NCBI GenBank assembly: GCA_963725615.1
Contig: CAVRZO010000006.1
Span: 1 to 64,000, forward strand
Reading direction: 5' to 3'
Source of the DNA: JAIQFF01 sp963725615
GTDB taxonomy: Bacteria > Acidobacteriota > Terriglobia > Terriglobales > Acidobacteriaceae
DNA: 64,000 nt
Positions 53,594-62,298 of this stretch are shown piece after piece (position 1 is the first letter of the stretch; every line of letters starts with the position of its first letter). Under the pieces are notes generated by a model. The model worked only from the letters and a program-made list of their open reading frames with translations, had not been told where the DNA came from and searched no databases. The translations under genes and the position numbers were made by a program.

Positions 53594-53651
53594 GGCGGTT
53601 ATGGTAACGGAGGCTGGGGTATTGGGCAAAGAGCAGATAGGTTCGGGGTGA

Positions 53652-53716
53652 TCACATCGCGGGCGAGTCACCCGCGACCACATTTTCAAGTTGGAGGACG
53701 GGCGTCCGCCCGTCTC
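53652..53716. repeat. Two short palindromic repeats upstream of glpK
   Basis: gcgggcgagtcacccgcg and ggaggacgggcgtccgcccgtc follow each other. The second word recurs at 57476-57502, 60273-60299 and 62370-62397. Confidence 0.75.
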
Positions 53717-53720
53717 GGCG

Positions 53721-54122
53721 CTAGTGCCGAGCGGAGAACTGGAAGGCTATGTAGAACAACTGAACAATAGTCAATCCCACGATCACATAGGTCGCAACTT
53801 CCATCCGTCGGCCGGATTCGCGGACGCTCTTTACTACTTCAGCCATGTCGGTCGTCGATTGCACAAGTTTTCCAGTAAGTTCGTCGAGATGATCGGTGGC
53901 GCTGCGCAGTTTGTCAAGAATGCGCGAGGTATCGACCAGCGCCGTCGCCGCGCGCTCGCTGTTCCGCAGATCAAGCTCGGTCTTGCAGGCAGCCCACCAC
54001 GGGCTCCCCGGCGGATTGTCGTACATGCGCTGCCGAATCTCCTCCGAAGAGCGCGAGCGGAGAAGTTGCACCAGTGCCTGGACCGTGTCGCTGGTCTTGG
54101 GATCGAGAGTCGGAGTCGCCAT
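53721..54122 (-). CDS. Tail-anchored hypothetical protein
   Basis: ATG 54122 gives 133 residues; the frame is open further upstream without support. Residues 1-100 are hydrophilic and helical (LVQLLRSRSSEEIRQRMYD, a long coiled-coil-like ILDKLRSATDHLDELTGKL), and the C-terminus is a single membrane helix (VATYVIVGLTIVQLFYIAF) followed by four polar residues. The layout is that of a tail-anchored membrane protein. A Cys and several Trp lie in SPWWAACKTELDL. No family is recognised. Confidence 0.65.
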   Translation of the reverse strand: MATPTLDPKTSDTVQALVQLLRSRSSEEIRQRMYDNPPGSPWWAACKTELDLRNSERAATALVDTSRILDKLRSATDHLDELTGKLVQSTTDMAEVVKSVRESGRRMEVATYVIVGLTIVQLFYIAFQFSARH

Positions 54123-54297
54123 AGTCGAATGAGAGACAGTCCATGATAGGACCCGTCGGTAACCTTGGACAGGTAACGGAAGGCCAAGCGGATGCTGCTC
54201 AGGGACGAAGCGCACCTTGGACAATCGTCCTAAGGAGGTCTAAACCCTTTGTTCTTAGAACTTTGTGAATCCCGGTTGGTGTCTCATTTCGAGAACC

Positions 54298-55251
54298 TTA
54301 CGCGGTTCGTTCCAGTTCCGCCCGGTCCCACTTCGCCAGGTTGGCTCCGGCGTCGTAAGTGCTTTGCAGAAATTCGAGCAGCGCCGATCTAGGCGACGGA
54401 TCCAGACGAACATCGTCGTACATCAGGAAGAATTCTTTGATCTGCGGATGATAAAACGCCTTGCGGGGACGAACCGGACTCTGTCCGTAGCCGGACGGTT
54501 CCGGCGCGGCGTAGGCGTAGAACGCCGGTCCCTTGATCTCCCCACCGCCTGGCCAGAACCCAGCGCTGATCACTTCGTGCGAGTAGGCCTCGCGCGTGAT
54601 CACATCGGCTCCTTCGCGCTCGGGCGCGCGCCGTCCGGAAAAGCGCGTCACGCATAAGTCGAAGCTGCCCCAGAAGAAATGCACCGGGCTGTTCTTGCCG
54701 ATGAAGCGTGAGCGGAACTCCTGGAAGATACTGTCCACTACCAGCAGGATGCGCCAGAACCGGGTCACGTATTCGCGATCATAGGATGCATGCTGGGTAT
54801 CGCGATCGAACGCGATCGGGCTGGGAATCTCGACCGGCATATGCCAGATCTTTACGCCGATGCCGAGAGAAGCCAGCGCCGCCATGAACTCCTGGTAGAA
54901 ATCCGCCACCGAGCGCGGCGCGAGTGCAATGGTTCTAACCTGACCCTGGCTGGTCCGGATCAAAAGGTTGTGCTGGAGAAAATCGAATTCCACTTCGAAG
55001 ATGCCGTCGCGGTACGGAATAGCGGAAGTAGTGAGCCCCCGCGCACTGATGTAGAGCGGCACCTCCCACCAATGATTGACCATCGGACTCTGCGCCAGGC
55101 GGACCTTGCCCACGATCTGGGTCCACATGTGGAGTGTGGCGTAGGTGTCCTGCCAGGCCTCGAGTGGTAAGGCGGGCCAGGATTCCGGCTTGGTGGTGAA
55201 ATCGTCGTGGCCTACGAGTGTTTTCAGGCTACCATCTTTTGCAGGTGTCAC
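54298..55251 (-). CDS. DUF5996 family protein
   Basis: The 317-residue protein matches DUF5996 in its motifs as I remember them: WPALPLEAWQDTYATLHMWTQI at the start, VNHWWEVPLYISARGLTT, FEVEFDFLQHNLLI, VHFFWGSFDLCVTRFSGR and the C-terminal AFYAYAAPEPSGY. Invariant His and Trp residues suggest a catalytic or ligand-binding role, but no activity has been assigned to the family to my knowledge. It stands alone on the minus strand, 30 bases after the GH20 gene's stop. Confidence 0.82.
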   Translation of the reverse strand: MTPAKDGSLKTLVGHDDFTTKPESWPALPLEAWQDTYATLHMWTQIVGKVRLAQSPMVNHWWEVPLYISARGLTTSAIPYRDGIFEVEFDFLQHNLLIRTSQGQVRTIALAPRSVADFYQEFMAALASLGIGVKIWHMPVEIPSPIAFDRDTQHASYDREYVTRFWRILLVVDSIFQEFRSRFIGKNSPVHFFWGSFDLCVTRFSGRRAPEREGADVITREAYSHEVISAGFWPGGGEIKGPAFYAYAAPEPSGYGQSPVRPRKAFYHPQIKEFFLMYDDVRLDPSPRSALLEFLQSTYDAGANLAKWDRAELERTA

Positions 55252-55281
55252 TACCCACCTCTCAACCTTTTCAGCGTACTC

Positions 55282-57339
55282 CTATTTTGCGGATGAGGAG
55301 GAAGGGGCAACCAGACCGGCGCTGGCCCGAACCAACTTCCCGACCGACGGGGCCACCATGATTAGCAATTGTGCCTGCGGCTTTTCGGCCTGCTCCACCA
55401 GCGCCAGTTGCGCCGCTACCCACGCGGCCGGGGCCGGTTCGCCACGGTCGAGATAGTCGAGCGCGGCCAGTCCGGCAGCCCCGAGCGCGGAAAGACTCTG
55501 CGAGACGGGAGCAACTTCCTTGAGCAGTAGGGATTTTTCAAATTGGGGCTGAAGTTCAACCTGGTTGTCGCGCCAACGGCTCAGCAAGTTCCTGACCCGC
55601 GCCTCCGAACCCGGCTTGGCCGCACCGAGTAGCTCGTTTACCGCATCTGCAAACTGCCTTGCTGTACCGCTTTCCGGACGAACCGCATCTACCACACGAT
55701 TCAGCGGCGAAGCACTGGTCGCGGGTGCAGGGGCCGTCTCTTCGCGGGTGTAGTCTTTCACCGGCTCGAGCACATCGGCCAGAACCTGGAGAGCTGCGAT
55801 GTCATTGGTCCCGGCAATGCGACGAAGCATGGGTGTGTAACTCGAATTGTGGGTCAGGCCGAGCCCGTCCATCCACGAACTCACGATTGCGAGGCGCTGA
55901 TACATCGAGTTCACATCGCGCACCTGCTGCGGCGACCACAATCTTTCGGCGATAGCCGCGGTGCGCGGCCAGATGCGGGAGTCAATATTTTCCGGCGAAA
56001 CATATTCGGCCCACATGCAAGCCTCGCCGCCCAGGATGCGCTTCTGTTCTTCCGGCGTCCGGCTGGCGGCAGCGCCGCTGAGCGGATCGGCCGCGTAATG
56101 CCGCTCCGCTGACCACATCAGGTCAACGTAAAAGCCAGACGACAGCAAGCCGCGATAACCCTGTTTCGCCGCCTGCGCCAGGGAATCAGGTCCGCGCCAC
56201 GACTGAATCACGATGCTCTTGGGCAGATCGGGACGAAGAATTTCATCCCAGCCGAGCATGGTCTTGCCGTGTTTGGCCACGATCTTCTGCAGGCGCTGGT
56301 TGAAGTACGCCTGCAGATCATTGTTGTCTTTCAGGCCATGGGCGTGCATGAACGCCTGTATCTTGGGATTCGCATCCCACTCCTTGCCGTTCACTTCGTC
56401 GCCGCCGATATGAAAAAACTGGTCAGGAAAAAGCCCAGCCATTTCCCCGATGAATGCGTCCAGAAACTTGTAGGTTTCCTCCCGCGTGGGATCCATGGCG
56501 GGATCGAAGACGCCCCACTGGCGCTCGATCTGATAAGGTCCCGAGCCGCTGGCCAGTTCGGGATAGCCGACGAACCAGGCAGTGGCGTGTCCCGGCATAT
56601 CAAATTCCGGCACGACGCGGATGCCGCGCTCGCGCGCATACCCGATCAAGTCGCGAACTTCATCCTGCGTGTAGAAGAGCCCATCCGAACCCATCCCCTG
56701 GAGTTTGGGGAACTTCTTGCTTTCGATGCGGAAGCCCTGGTTTTCCGAGAGATGCCAATGAAAGACGTTCAGCTTCACTGCCGCCATGCCGTCCAGGTTG
56801 CGCTTCAGAACGTCGAGCGGGATAAAGTGGCGGCCAACATCAATCATCAATCCCCGCCAGGGAAAGCGCGGGCCGTCCTCAATCGAAACAGCCGGCGCGG
56901 CAAAACCTGCACCTGTCGTCTGCACCAACTGCAGGAAAGTCTGCAATCCACGGATCACGCCAAGCGTGGTGGGAGCGTTCAGCCGTGCGGCGGAGTTGCT
57001 GACATCGAGGTGGTACGACTCATCTTCACCCAACTCCTGAACGCTCTTGGTGCCGCCAGCCGCCTGAATGACGAGAGTGGCGTTGGTGGAATCTGCGATC
57101 TGCATGTCGATAGGCGGCATTCCGATTTGTCGGCCCAGTTGCCCGAGGAACATCTCGACGGCAGAATCCAGCCGCGGCTCGTGACGGCCGGCGATGGAAA
57201 CCGAAAAGGTTGGGCCGATCAGAAGCTGGCCGCTGCCCATCTGCACTTTGGCCGGCATGGGCATCAGGTTCAAAGACTGTGCCTCTACCACGGATGTGAG
57301 TACGACGCAGAACATCGCAGCCAGAATAGTCCGCACCAT
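55282..57339 (-). CDS. GH20 beta-N-acetylhexosaminidase
   Basis: The 685-residue protein has a signal peptide (ILAAMFCVVLTSVVEAQ), the GH20 N-terminal alpha/beta domain (about 20-140) and the catalytic barrel (about 150-480): FPWRGLMIDVGRHF, NVFHWHLSENQGFR, VVPEFDMPGHATAW and the catalytic pair in FHIGGDEVNG, then WDEIL and GGEACMWAEYV. It removes terminal GlcNAc or GalNAc from glycans or chitin in the periplasm or outside. The C-terminal 170 residues are helical and Ala-rich. Together with the GH18-NodB-GT2 fusion it points to amino-sugar polymer metabolism. GGAGAATGA precedes the start. Confidence 0.94.
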   Translation of the reverse strand: MVRTILAAMFCVVLTSVVEAQSLNLMPMPAKVQMGSGQLLIGPTFSVSIAGRHEPRLDSAVEMFLGQLGRQIGMPPIDMQIADSTNATLVIQAAGGTKSVQELGEDESYHLDVSNSAARLNAPTTLGVIRGLQTFLQLVQTTGAGFAAPAVSIEDGPRFPWRGLMIDVGRHFIPLDVLKRNLDGMAAVKLNVFHWHLSENQGFRIESKKFPKLQGMGSDGLFYTQDEVRDLIGYARERGIRVVPEFDMPGHATAWFVGYPELASGSGPYQIERQWGVFDPAMDPTREETYKFLDAFIGEMAGLFPDQFFHIGGDEVNGKEWDANPKIQAFMHAHGLKDNNDLQAYFNQRLQKIVAKHGKTMLGWDEILRPDLPKSIVIQSWRGPDSLAQAAKQGYRGLLSSGFYVDLMWSAERHYAADPLSGAAASRTPEEQKRILGGEACMWAEYVSPENIDSRIWPRTAAIAERLWSPQQVRDVNSMYQRLAIVSSWMDGLGLTHNSSYTPMLRRIAGTNDIAALQVLADVLEPVKDYTREETAPAPATSASPLNRVVDAVRPESGTARQFADAVNELLGAAKPGSEARVRNLLSRWRDNQVELQPQFEKSLLLKEVAPVSQSLSALGAAGLAALDYLDRGEPAPAAWVAAQLALVEQAEKPQAQLLIMVAPSVGKLVRASAGLVAPSSSSAK

Positions 57340-57475
57340 TCATTCTCCATTGATTTTGCCCGTCGATAATTACGAGGATGTCACGAAGTGGGCAGCATAG
57401 TAGAAGCGAGTGCGGTCTGCAAATTGCGGAGCCACGCGAAAGGCCATGCAGGTCGTGCAGTTGGATTTTGAAACT

Positions 57476-57502
57476 GGAGGACGGGCGGGACGCCCGTCCT
57501 CC
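57476..57502 (-). terminator. 12-bp perfect hairpin after the PilZ gene (repeat-derived)
   Basis: ggaggacgggcg (57476-57487), loop gga, and the exact complement (57491-57502) form a very stable stem 10 bases after the PilZ stop. The following AGTTTC is a poor U-run. The same word occurs in several other repeats of the window. Confidence 0.55.
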
Positions 57503-57512
57503 ATAAGTAAAA

Positions 57513-57842
57513 CTATCCCTCGGCCACTAACTCGCTGTAACAACCCAAAGCCACGCCCCAGAGGCAAGGTTCGGAGGCCAGTCTCTGCAAGCCAAGTTCG
57601 CCGGCGCTTTGCGTTCCGTGCATGCCGGTCCAGATCACCCGGAAACGGGCTTTTTCCTCGTCCGACTGCACTTCCAGGATTTCGCCTGGCTTGATCTGGC
57701 GCCGCATGCCCTGGACGACCGCACCTGTGCTGCTCAGGTTCTTGACGCTAGCCAGCTGCATGAAGGGCAGGTCATGGGCGTCCACACCCCAGATTCGCAC
57801 TGGCAAACGGGCCGTGACCCGAGAATTGCGACGACGATCCAT
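57513..57842 (-). CDS. PilZ domain protein
   Basis: ATG 57842 behind GGGAGGACG gives 109 residues; the frame is open further upstream without a ribosome site. It is a single PilZ domain with the basic start MDRRRNSRVTARLPVRIWG and the motif NLSSTGAVVQGMRRQI, followed by the WTGMHGTQSAGELGLQRL strand. The RxxxR motif (RRRNSR) is closer to the c-di-GMP-binding consensus than in the PilZ protein at 10792-11163. It is a single-gene unit; the downstream partner is unknown. Confidence 0.85.
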   Translation of the reverse strand: MDRRRNSRVTARLPVRIWGVDAHDLPFMQLASVKNLSSTGAVVQGMRRQIKPGEILEVQSDEEKARFRVIWTGMHGTQSAGELGLQRLASEPCLWGVALGCYSELVAEG

Positions 57843-58020
57843 TCGTCCTCCCTGAGGTTCCGAGGTAATGATTCGAAGCTCGGCGCTTCCTGGCTGATGA
57901 GAGGATGGTACGGGGAGGGCATGAAGAAGAAAACTTACCGGGGTCACGCCAGGGTGGTGCCCCTGGTCACGCAGCTAACTACTGTCTAAACATAGGGATA
58001 GACCGAGACAATCTTTAGTT

Positions 58021-58248
58021 CTAATTGGGAAGCGAGCAGGATCCGGGCCCCCGCGGGTCGCCACAGGAACCGCAGGCTCCCGTCGAGCGTGCGGCAGGCG
58101 ATTGACCCTTGGCGCTGACCGCAAACACCGAAAGCTGAGGCGCCAGCTGGCTGCCATGGCACTTGGGACACTCCGCCTTCTGCTGCCCGTACACCAGCGC
58201 TTCAAACTGGTGATCACAATCCTTGCAGATGTACTCGAAGATAGGCAT
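58021..58248 (-). CDS. FmdB-type zinc ribbon protein
   Basis: ATG 58248 gives 75 residues: PIFEYICKDCDHQFEALVYG with the first CxxC, then AECPKCHG with the second CxxC, forming a complete FmdB zinc ribbon. The end has extra cysteines (TGACGSCGDPRGPGSC) that could bind a second metal. Members are presumed regulators or RNA/DNA-binding proteins. GGAG precedes the start. Confidence 0.92.
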   Translation of the reverse strand: MPIFEYICKDCDHQFEALVYGQQKAECPKCHGSQLAPQLSVFAVSAKGQSPAARSTGACGSCGDPRGPGSCSLPN

Positions 58249-58305
58249 TACCGGGACTCCTCTGCCGGCAGGCTGCCCCGCCAGCACCATTTGGTCATAC
58301 CCATT

Positions 58306-58311
58306 TAAAAT
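58306..58311 (+). promoter_or_regulatory. -10-like TAAAAT ahead of the YheT-type gene
   Basis: TAAAAT ends 6 nt before GTG 58318. No ribosome site fits between, so a leaderless transcript is likely if this hexamer is used. No -35 hexamer was recognised. Confidence 0.45.
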
Positions 58312-58317
58312 CAAGCA

Positions 58318-59307
58318 GTGGAGAGTGTGCAAACGAAATTGCCGACCTTTGTGCCGAGGCGGGGCCTCAGCGGCGGACATCGGCAAACCCTGGCCAGTTT
58401 TTTCCTTCCCCGCAGCTTCACGCTGCCACCCGCCGAGGCACGTTACATCGAGGTCGAACCCGGCATTCAGGTTCTCGTCCATTGCCACTGGCAAAGCGAG
58501 CCGCAGAACGCCCTGACGCTCATCATCGTCCACGGTCTCGAAGGCTCGAGCGATTCCACCTACATGCTGGGGATTGCCGCCAAGGGCCTCGCCGTCGGCA
58601 TGAATGTCGTCCGGATGAATCAGCGAAATTGCGGCGGCACGGAAGGACTGGCCCCCACTCTCTACCATTCCGGCCGCTCCCAGGATGTCGCCGCAGTGGC
58701 GCAAAATCTGATCGAGCAGGACCGCATCTCCCGCTTTGCCCTGGCTGGATATTCCATGGGTGGAAATCTGGTGCTGAAACTGGCGGGTGAATGGGGAAGC
58801 TCAGGTCCACATCAATTTCGCGCGGTGGCGGCGGTCTGTCCTGCGGTCAACCTCGCCGCCTCGGCGGACGCTCTGCATTCGCCCAGCAACCGCCTGTATG
58901 AACAGTATTTCCTGTGGAACCTGGGTCGGCGGCTGCGCACCAAGGCACGCCTGTTTCCGGGCGCATTCGACACTTCGCGCCTCCGCGGTATCCGAAGCCT
59001 GCGCGAGTTTGACGACCGGATCACCGCGTTCTACTGCGGCTTTACCGGCGCCGACGATTACTACGACCGCTCCGCGGCCGCGCATGTCATTGACCGTATC
59101 GCCGTGCCCACCTTGATCCTCAACGCGGCCAACGATCCTTTCATTCGCATCCTCCCCGAAACCCGCCGGAAGATCCTGGACAATCCTCACATCACATTCG
59201 TCGAGACCGAAGACGGCGGCCACTGTTCTTATCTTGCAAACCCCAACGGCTGTAGTGACGGCCGCTGGGCCGAATCTCAAATCGTAGAATTCCTGCGCAC
59301 CATGTAG
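58318..59307 (+). CDS. YheT family alpha/beta-hydrolase
   Basis: GTG 58318 gives 329 residues of the YheT/Abhd group: the start FVPRRGLSGGHRQTLASFF, the oxyanion region IIVHGLEGSSDSTY, RMNQRNCGGTEGL, the nucleophile GYSMGGNLVLKLAGE, and the late Asp (NAANDPFI) and His (EDGGHCSY) of the triad. Members are predicted esterases or lipases of unknown substrate in bacteria. There is no signal peptide. Its TAG stop is the beginning of a GTAG-headed repeat, so its 3' end is repeat-derived. Confidence 0.9.
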   Translation: MESVQTKLPTFVPRRGLSGGHRQTLASFFLPRSFTLPPAEARYIEVEPGIQVLVHCHWQSEPQNALTLIIVHGLEGSSDSTYMLGIAAKGLAVGMNVVRMNQRNCGGTEGLAPTLYHSGRSQDVAAVAQNLIEQDRISRFALAGYSMGGNLVLKLAGEWGSSGPHQFRAVAAVCPAVNLAASADALHSPSNRLYEQYFLWNLGRRLRTKARLFPGAFDTSRLRGIRSLREFDDRITAFYCGFTGADDYYDRSAAAHVIDRIAVPTLILNAANDPFIRILPETRRKILDNPHITFVETEDGGHCSYLANPNGCSDGRWAESQIVEFLRTM

Positions 59308-59366
59308 GCGCGAGCGCTCCGACTTCGCTCAGGGCAGGCTCGCTTGTGCGGTCGAGCGAAGCTCGA
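59304..59366. repeat. GTAG-headed repeat after the YheT-type gene
   Basis: gtaggcgcgagcgctccgac continues to cttcgctcagggcaggct; a gtcgagcgaagctcgac hairpin follows. The first 14 bases recur at 62295. Confidence 0.82.
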
Positions 59367-59393
59367 CCTGGTTTCCTATACAATCACGCACGA

Positions 59394-60151
59394 ATGAGGT
59401 TTCTGCAGTCGAGCCGCGTCGCCATCGTCCTGCTGGCGCTCCCGCTGTTGCTTCTGGCAGAGCCTGTCTCGCAGCTGCATCCCACCGACTACGTCAACGA
59501 TTTCGCCCACGTTCTGGACCCAACCACTATCGCGCAACTGGATAACATCTGCCAGCAGCTCGACCAGAAGGCGCACGCGCAGATTGCCGCAGTCACGGTG
59601 AATACCCTGGACGGTTCCGACATCGAGAGCTACGCCGTTGCCCTGTACAAGCAATGGGGCATCGGCAGCAAGGCCACAGACCACGGGGTCCTGATCCTCC
59701 TGGCGGTGCAGGACCGGAAATACCGCATTGAAGTCGGCTACGGGCTGGAGCCGATTCTGCCCGACGGCAAGGTGGGAGGCATTGGCCGCGAGGCGGTCCC
59801 GCTGCTCCGGCAGAGTGATTACAGCGGCGCGGTATCGCTGATGACATCGAGGGTCGCCGATGTGATCGCGCAGGACGCCGGCATAGAATTGACGGGAGCC
59901 CGTCCGCAACTCCCGGCCGCGCCCAGCGCCCAGCCACAGCTGTCCGGAAAACAGCTGCTCATTCTTGGCGTAATTCTCCTGATCGTGCTGCTGACACCCC
60001 TGCGCAAGATCCTGTTCTACTTTCTTCTGTTGGGGGAGGCGGAGGTGGGCGTGGGTATGGCGGCGGAGGAGGCTTCGGAGGCGGTGGCGGCGGCTTTGGA
60101 GGATTTGGCGGAGGCAGCTCCGGCGGGGGTGGCGCCAGCGGCAGCTGGTAG
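59394..60151 (+). pseudogene. TPM-domain protein with glycine-rich tail, one frameshift
   Basis: ATG 59394 opens a protein with a signal peptide (VAIVLLALPLLLLAEP), a TPM domain (about 25-165: DYVNDFAHVLDPTTIAQLD, AHAQIAAVTVNTLDG, YKQWGIGSKATDHGVLIL, YRIEVGYGLEPILPDG) and a membrane helix (LLILGVILLIVLLTP). Then the frame loses its sense at the G run 60032-60036: one further G restores a glycine-rich tail (GFGGFGGGSSGGGGASGSW) ending at TAG 60149-60151. Corrected length is 252 residues, typical of YgcG-like TPM proteins. As written, the frame runs on into a repeat. TACAAT lies 9 nt before the ATG. Confidence 0.88.
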
Positions 60152-60154
60152 CTT

Positions 60155-60299
60155 GTGGAACGGTTTTGTGGCGCCAGCGTCTCGCCGGCTGTCCCGAGGG
60201 CATCCCTTCGGCTTCGCTCAGGGCAGGCTTGCACTCGGCGCACGGGGCTATCGTTCTGGCGGGGTTCGAGGAGAGACGGGAGGGGCTCCCGTCCTCCAT
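60155..60299. repeat. Two repeat pieces between the TPM and NTase-like genes
   Basis: A cccgagggcatcccttcggc / cttcgctcagggcaggc piece is followed by a gagacgggaggggctcccgtc palindrome (60273-60299) of the ggacgggcg family. Confidence 0.7.
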
Positions 60300-60334
60300 T
60301 AATTGGCGGTCGGCGCAAGCAGGAGGGTTCGGGA

Positions 60335-61054
60335 ATGGTCGCAGAAAAACAGATCGACGAATTCGTCAGCCGTATGAAACAAGCCGCGGGACAGAACCTG
60401 CAGAGCATCATTCTCTACGGTTCCGCCGCGAGCGGGGAGTATCAGAGCGAATTCTCCAACCTGAACCTGCTCTGCATTCTGCGGGAGAGTTCTTTCTCCA
60501 AGCTCTCCGCCATCGCACCGGTGGTGGATTGGTGGCATCGCCAGAAACATCCCGCGCCGCTGGTGATGACGCAGGAAGAACTGGAGCACTCCACGGACGT
60601 GTTCTCTATCGAGCTGCTCGATATGCAGCATCACCACCGCTTGCTCTTTGGCGACGAACTGCTGACGCCCTTGCAGATTCCGATGCAGCAGCACCGGGCC
60701 CAGCTGGAATACGAACTGCGCGAGAAGATGATCCTGCTGCGGCAGCGCCTGCTGGAGGCGGGAGACAACGACCGCGCCCTCTGGCAGCTTTTGCTGGGGT
60801 CGGTGTCGGCGTTTGCGACTTTGTTCCGGCACGCGCTGCTGGCGCTGGGCGACGCGGCTCCCCATTCCAAGCGCGAAGCCATCCAGATTCTCGCCACCCG
60901 CATTCCCTTCGAGCCTTCGGCCTTCCTGCAATTGCTGGATATCCGCGACCATAAGGCGGACCGCAAACAGCTGGATGCCAAAGACGTTTTCACCCGCTAC
61001 CTGGCGGCCGTGCAGCACGTAACCGCCGCAGTGGATAGAATGCTGGAGAAATAA
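60335..61054 (+). CDS. Nucleotidyltransferase-fold protein lacking the catalytic Asp pair
   Basis: ATG 60335 behind AGGAGGG gives 239 residues. Residues 20-60 look like a minimal NTase fold: IILYGSAASGEYQSEFSNLN, where GS is kept but the D-x-D pair that binds Mg2+ is N-x-N (SNLNLLCI). The rest is helical (LEYELREKMILLRQRLLEAG, LLLGSVSAFATLFRHALLAL), resembling substrate-binding helical domains. It is probably not an active transferase and may be structural or regulatory. It lies between the TPM gene and lemA on the same strand. Confidence 0.75.
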   Translation: MVAEKQIDEFVSRMKQAAGQNLQSIILYGSAASGEYQSEFSNLNLLCILRESSFSKLSAIAPVVDWWHRQKHPAPLVMTQEELEHSTDVFSIELLDMQHHHRLLFGDELLTPLQIPMQQHRAQLEYELREKMILLRQRLLEAGDNDRALWQLLLGSVSAFATLFRHALLALGDAAPHSKREAIQILATRIPFEPSAFLQLLDIRDHKADRKQLDAKDVFTRYLAAVQHVTAAVDRMLEK

Positions 61055-61121
61055 GAAATGGCAAATAACCATTCGGGCAAGGGTCGGACCGTTTCCGTGA
61101 CTATCTGATTCAGGAGGAAGT

Positions 61122-61733
61122 ATGGTCAAAGTTTTGATCGTGATCGCGATTCTGGCACTGATTGCTTTCGTAGCCTTCGGACAATACGTCGGCGTCCGCA
61201 ACACGCTGGTGACCAAGAACGAGGCGGTGAAGGCCGCCTGGTCGCAAGTCGACATCGTGCTGCAACGCCGTGCCGACCTTATTCCCAACCTGGTCGCAAC
61301 CGTGAAAGGGATCGCGCAGCAGGAACAGACCGTCTTTGGCGACATCGCCAAGGCCCGCTCGGCATTGCTCTCCGCCGGCAATCCGTCGGACAAGATTGCC
61401 GCCAACCAGCAGTTGGACGGCGCCCTGGGCCGCCTGCTGGCGATCGTGGAGAACTATCCGCAGCTGAAATCGAACGAGAACTTCCTGCGCCTGCAGGACG
61501 AACTGGCCGGCACCGAAAACCGCATCGCGGTCGAACGCAAGCGCTATAACGACACGCTGCAGGACTACAACACTTACATCCAGAAATTTCCCAACAACAT
61601 TTTTGCCGGATGGGCGGGCTTCAAGCCGAATGAGGCTTATTTCGCAGCATCCGAGGGATCGCGACAGGTGCCGACGGTGAATTTCGCGCCGCCCGCTCCC
61701 CAGGCCACGCCGCAGCCCGCTCCCGCGCATTAG
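61122..61733 (+). CDS. lemA: LemA family protein
   Basis: ATG 61122 behind AGGAGGAAGT gives 203 residues: one membrane helix (VLIVIAILALIAFVAFGQYV) and the LemA bundle with AAWSQVDIVLQRRADLIPNL, VENYPQLKSNENFLRLQDEL and RKRYNDTLQDYNTYIQKFPN, then FAGWAGFKPNEAYFA. A Pro/Ala/Gln tail (APPAPQATPQPAPAH) is not in the other LemA of the window. It is clustered with the TPM and NTase-like genes, the common lemA-TPM pairing. Confidence 0.94.
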   Translation: MVKVLIVIAILALIAFVAFGQYVGVRNTLVTKNEAVKAAWSQVDIVLQRRADLIPNLVATVKGIAQQEQTVFGDIAKARSALLSAGNPSDKIAANQQLDGALGRLLAIVENYPQLKSNENFLRLQDELAGTENRIAVERKRYNDTLQDYNTYIQKFPNNIFAGWAGFKPNEAYFAASEGSRQVPTVNFAPPAPQATPQPAPAH

Positions 61734-61734
61734 C

Positions 61735-62298
61735 GTGGAAGCTGATTTCGCAGTCGAACTTGGAGCGGATGACGAGACCCTGGAATTGCCCTGGGCCGCC
61801 GCCGATGGCGGCCCGCGCTATTACGACCTGAAGCGTCAGCCAGAGCTTCTGCTGAACGTCGAGGAGGCCAGCCGCGTACCGGAGCTGGCCGAGTTTCTCG
61901 CCGTCATGAACTCGCCGTCGGGCATTCTCGAAACGGCGAAGTGTGACGCCTGGTCGAGCACTGACATCAATCCCGAAGAGGAAATCTTCGGGGCGGCGTA
62001 CAAATTCTGCTCGTATGTGGACATCCTGTTTTCGCAAGGGTCGCGCTACTCCTTCGCGGAACATGAGCAATTCGCAAAACAGATAACGCAACTCCTGAAG
62101 CGTGTCCCCGAAATTCCTGCAGCGGTCGAGTTGCTGCTCCGACGTGGTTTTTACGACGTGGGAGGCGAGGTTCAGGAGGGCTTCTACATCACGCTCTATC
62201 TCTTCGGCTACGGAGACGATGAACCTCAAGCCCGCCAGCGCTGGGCGATAGCCCTGAAGTTGGTAGAAAATGCCATCCGGCAGGTCGAGTTAATGTAG
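61735..62298 (+). CDS. Hypothetical protein downstream of lemA
   Basis: GTG 61735 is one base after the lemA stop, so the two are co-transcribed. The 187-residue protein has a beta-rich first half (LPWAAADGGPRYYDLKRQPE, VEEASRVPELAEFLAVMNSP), a central acidic segment and a helical second half (FAKQITQLLKRVPEIPAAVE, FYITLYLFGYGDD). No signal peptide, membrane helix or known motif is visible. Its TAG stop is the beginning of a repeat. Confidence 0.72.
   Translation: MEADFAVELGADDETLELPWAAADGGPRYYDLKRQPELLLNVEEASRVPELAEFLAVMNSPSGILETAKCDAWSSTDINPEEEIFGAAYKFCSYVDILFSQGSRYSFAEHEQFAKQITQLLKRVPEIPAAVELLLRRGFYDVGGEVQEGFYITLYLFGYGDDEPQARQRWAIALKLVENAIRQVELM

Noticed and set aside
56269..57369. A 366-codon frame antisense to the GH20 gene
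   Set aside because: The minus strand has an intact GH20 catalytic domain; the antisense product has no motif.
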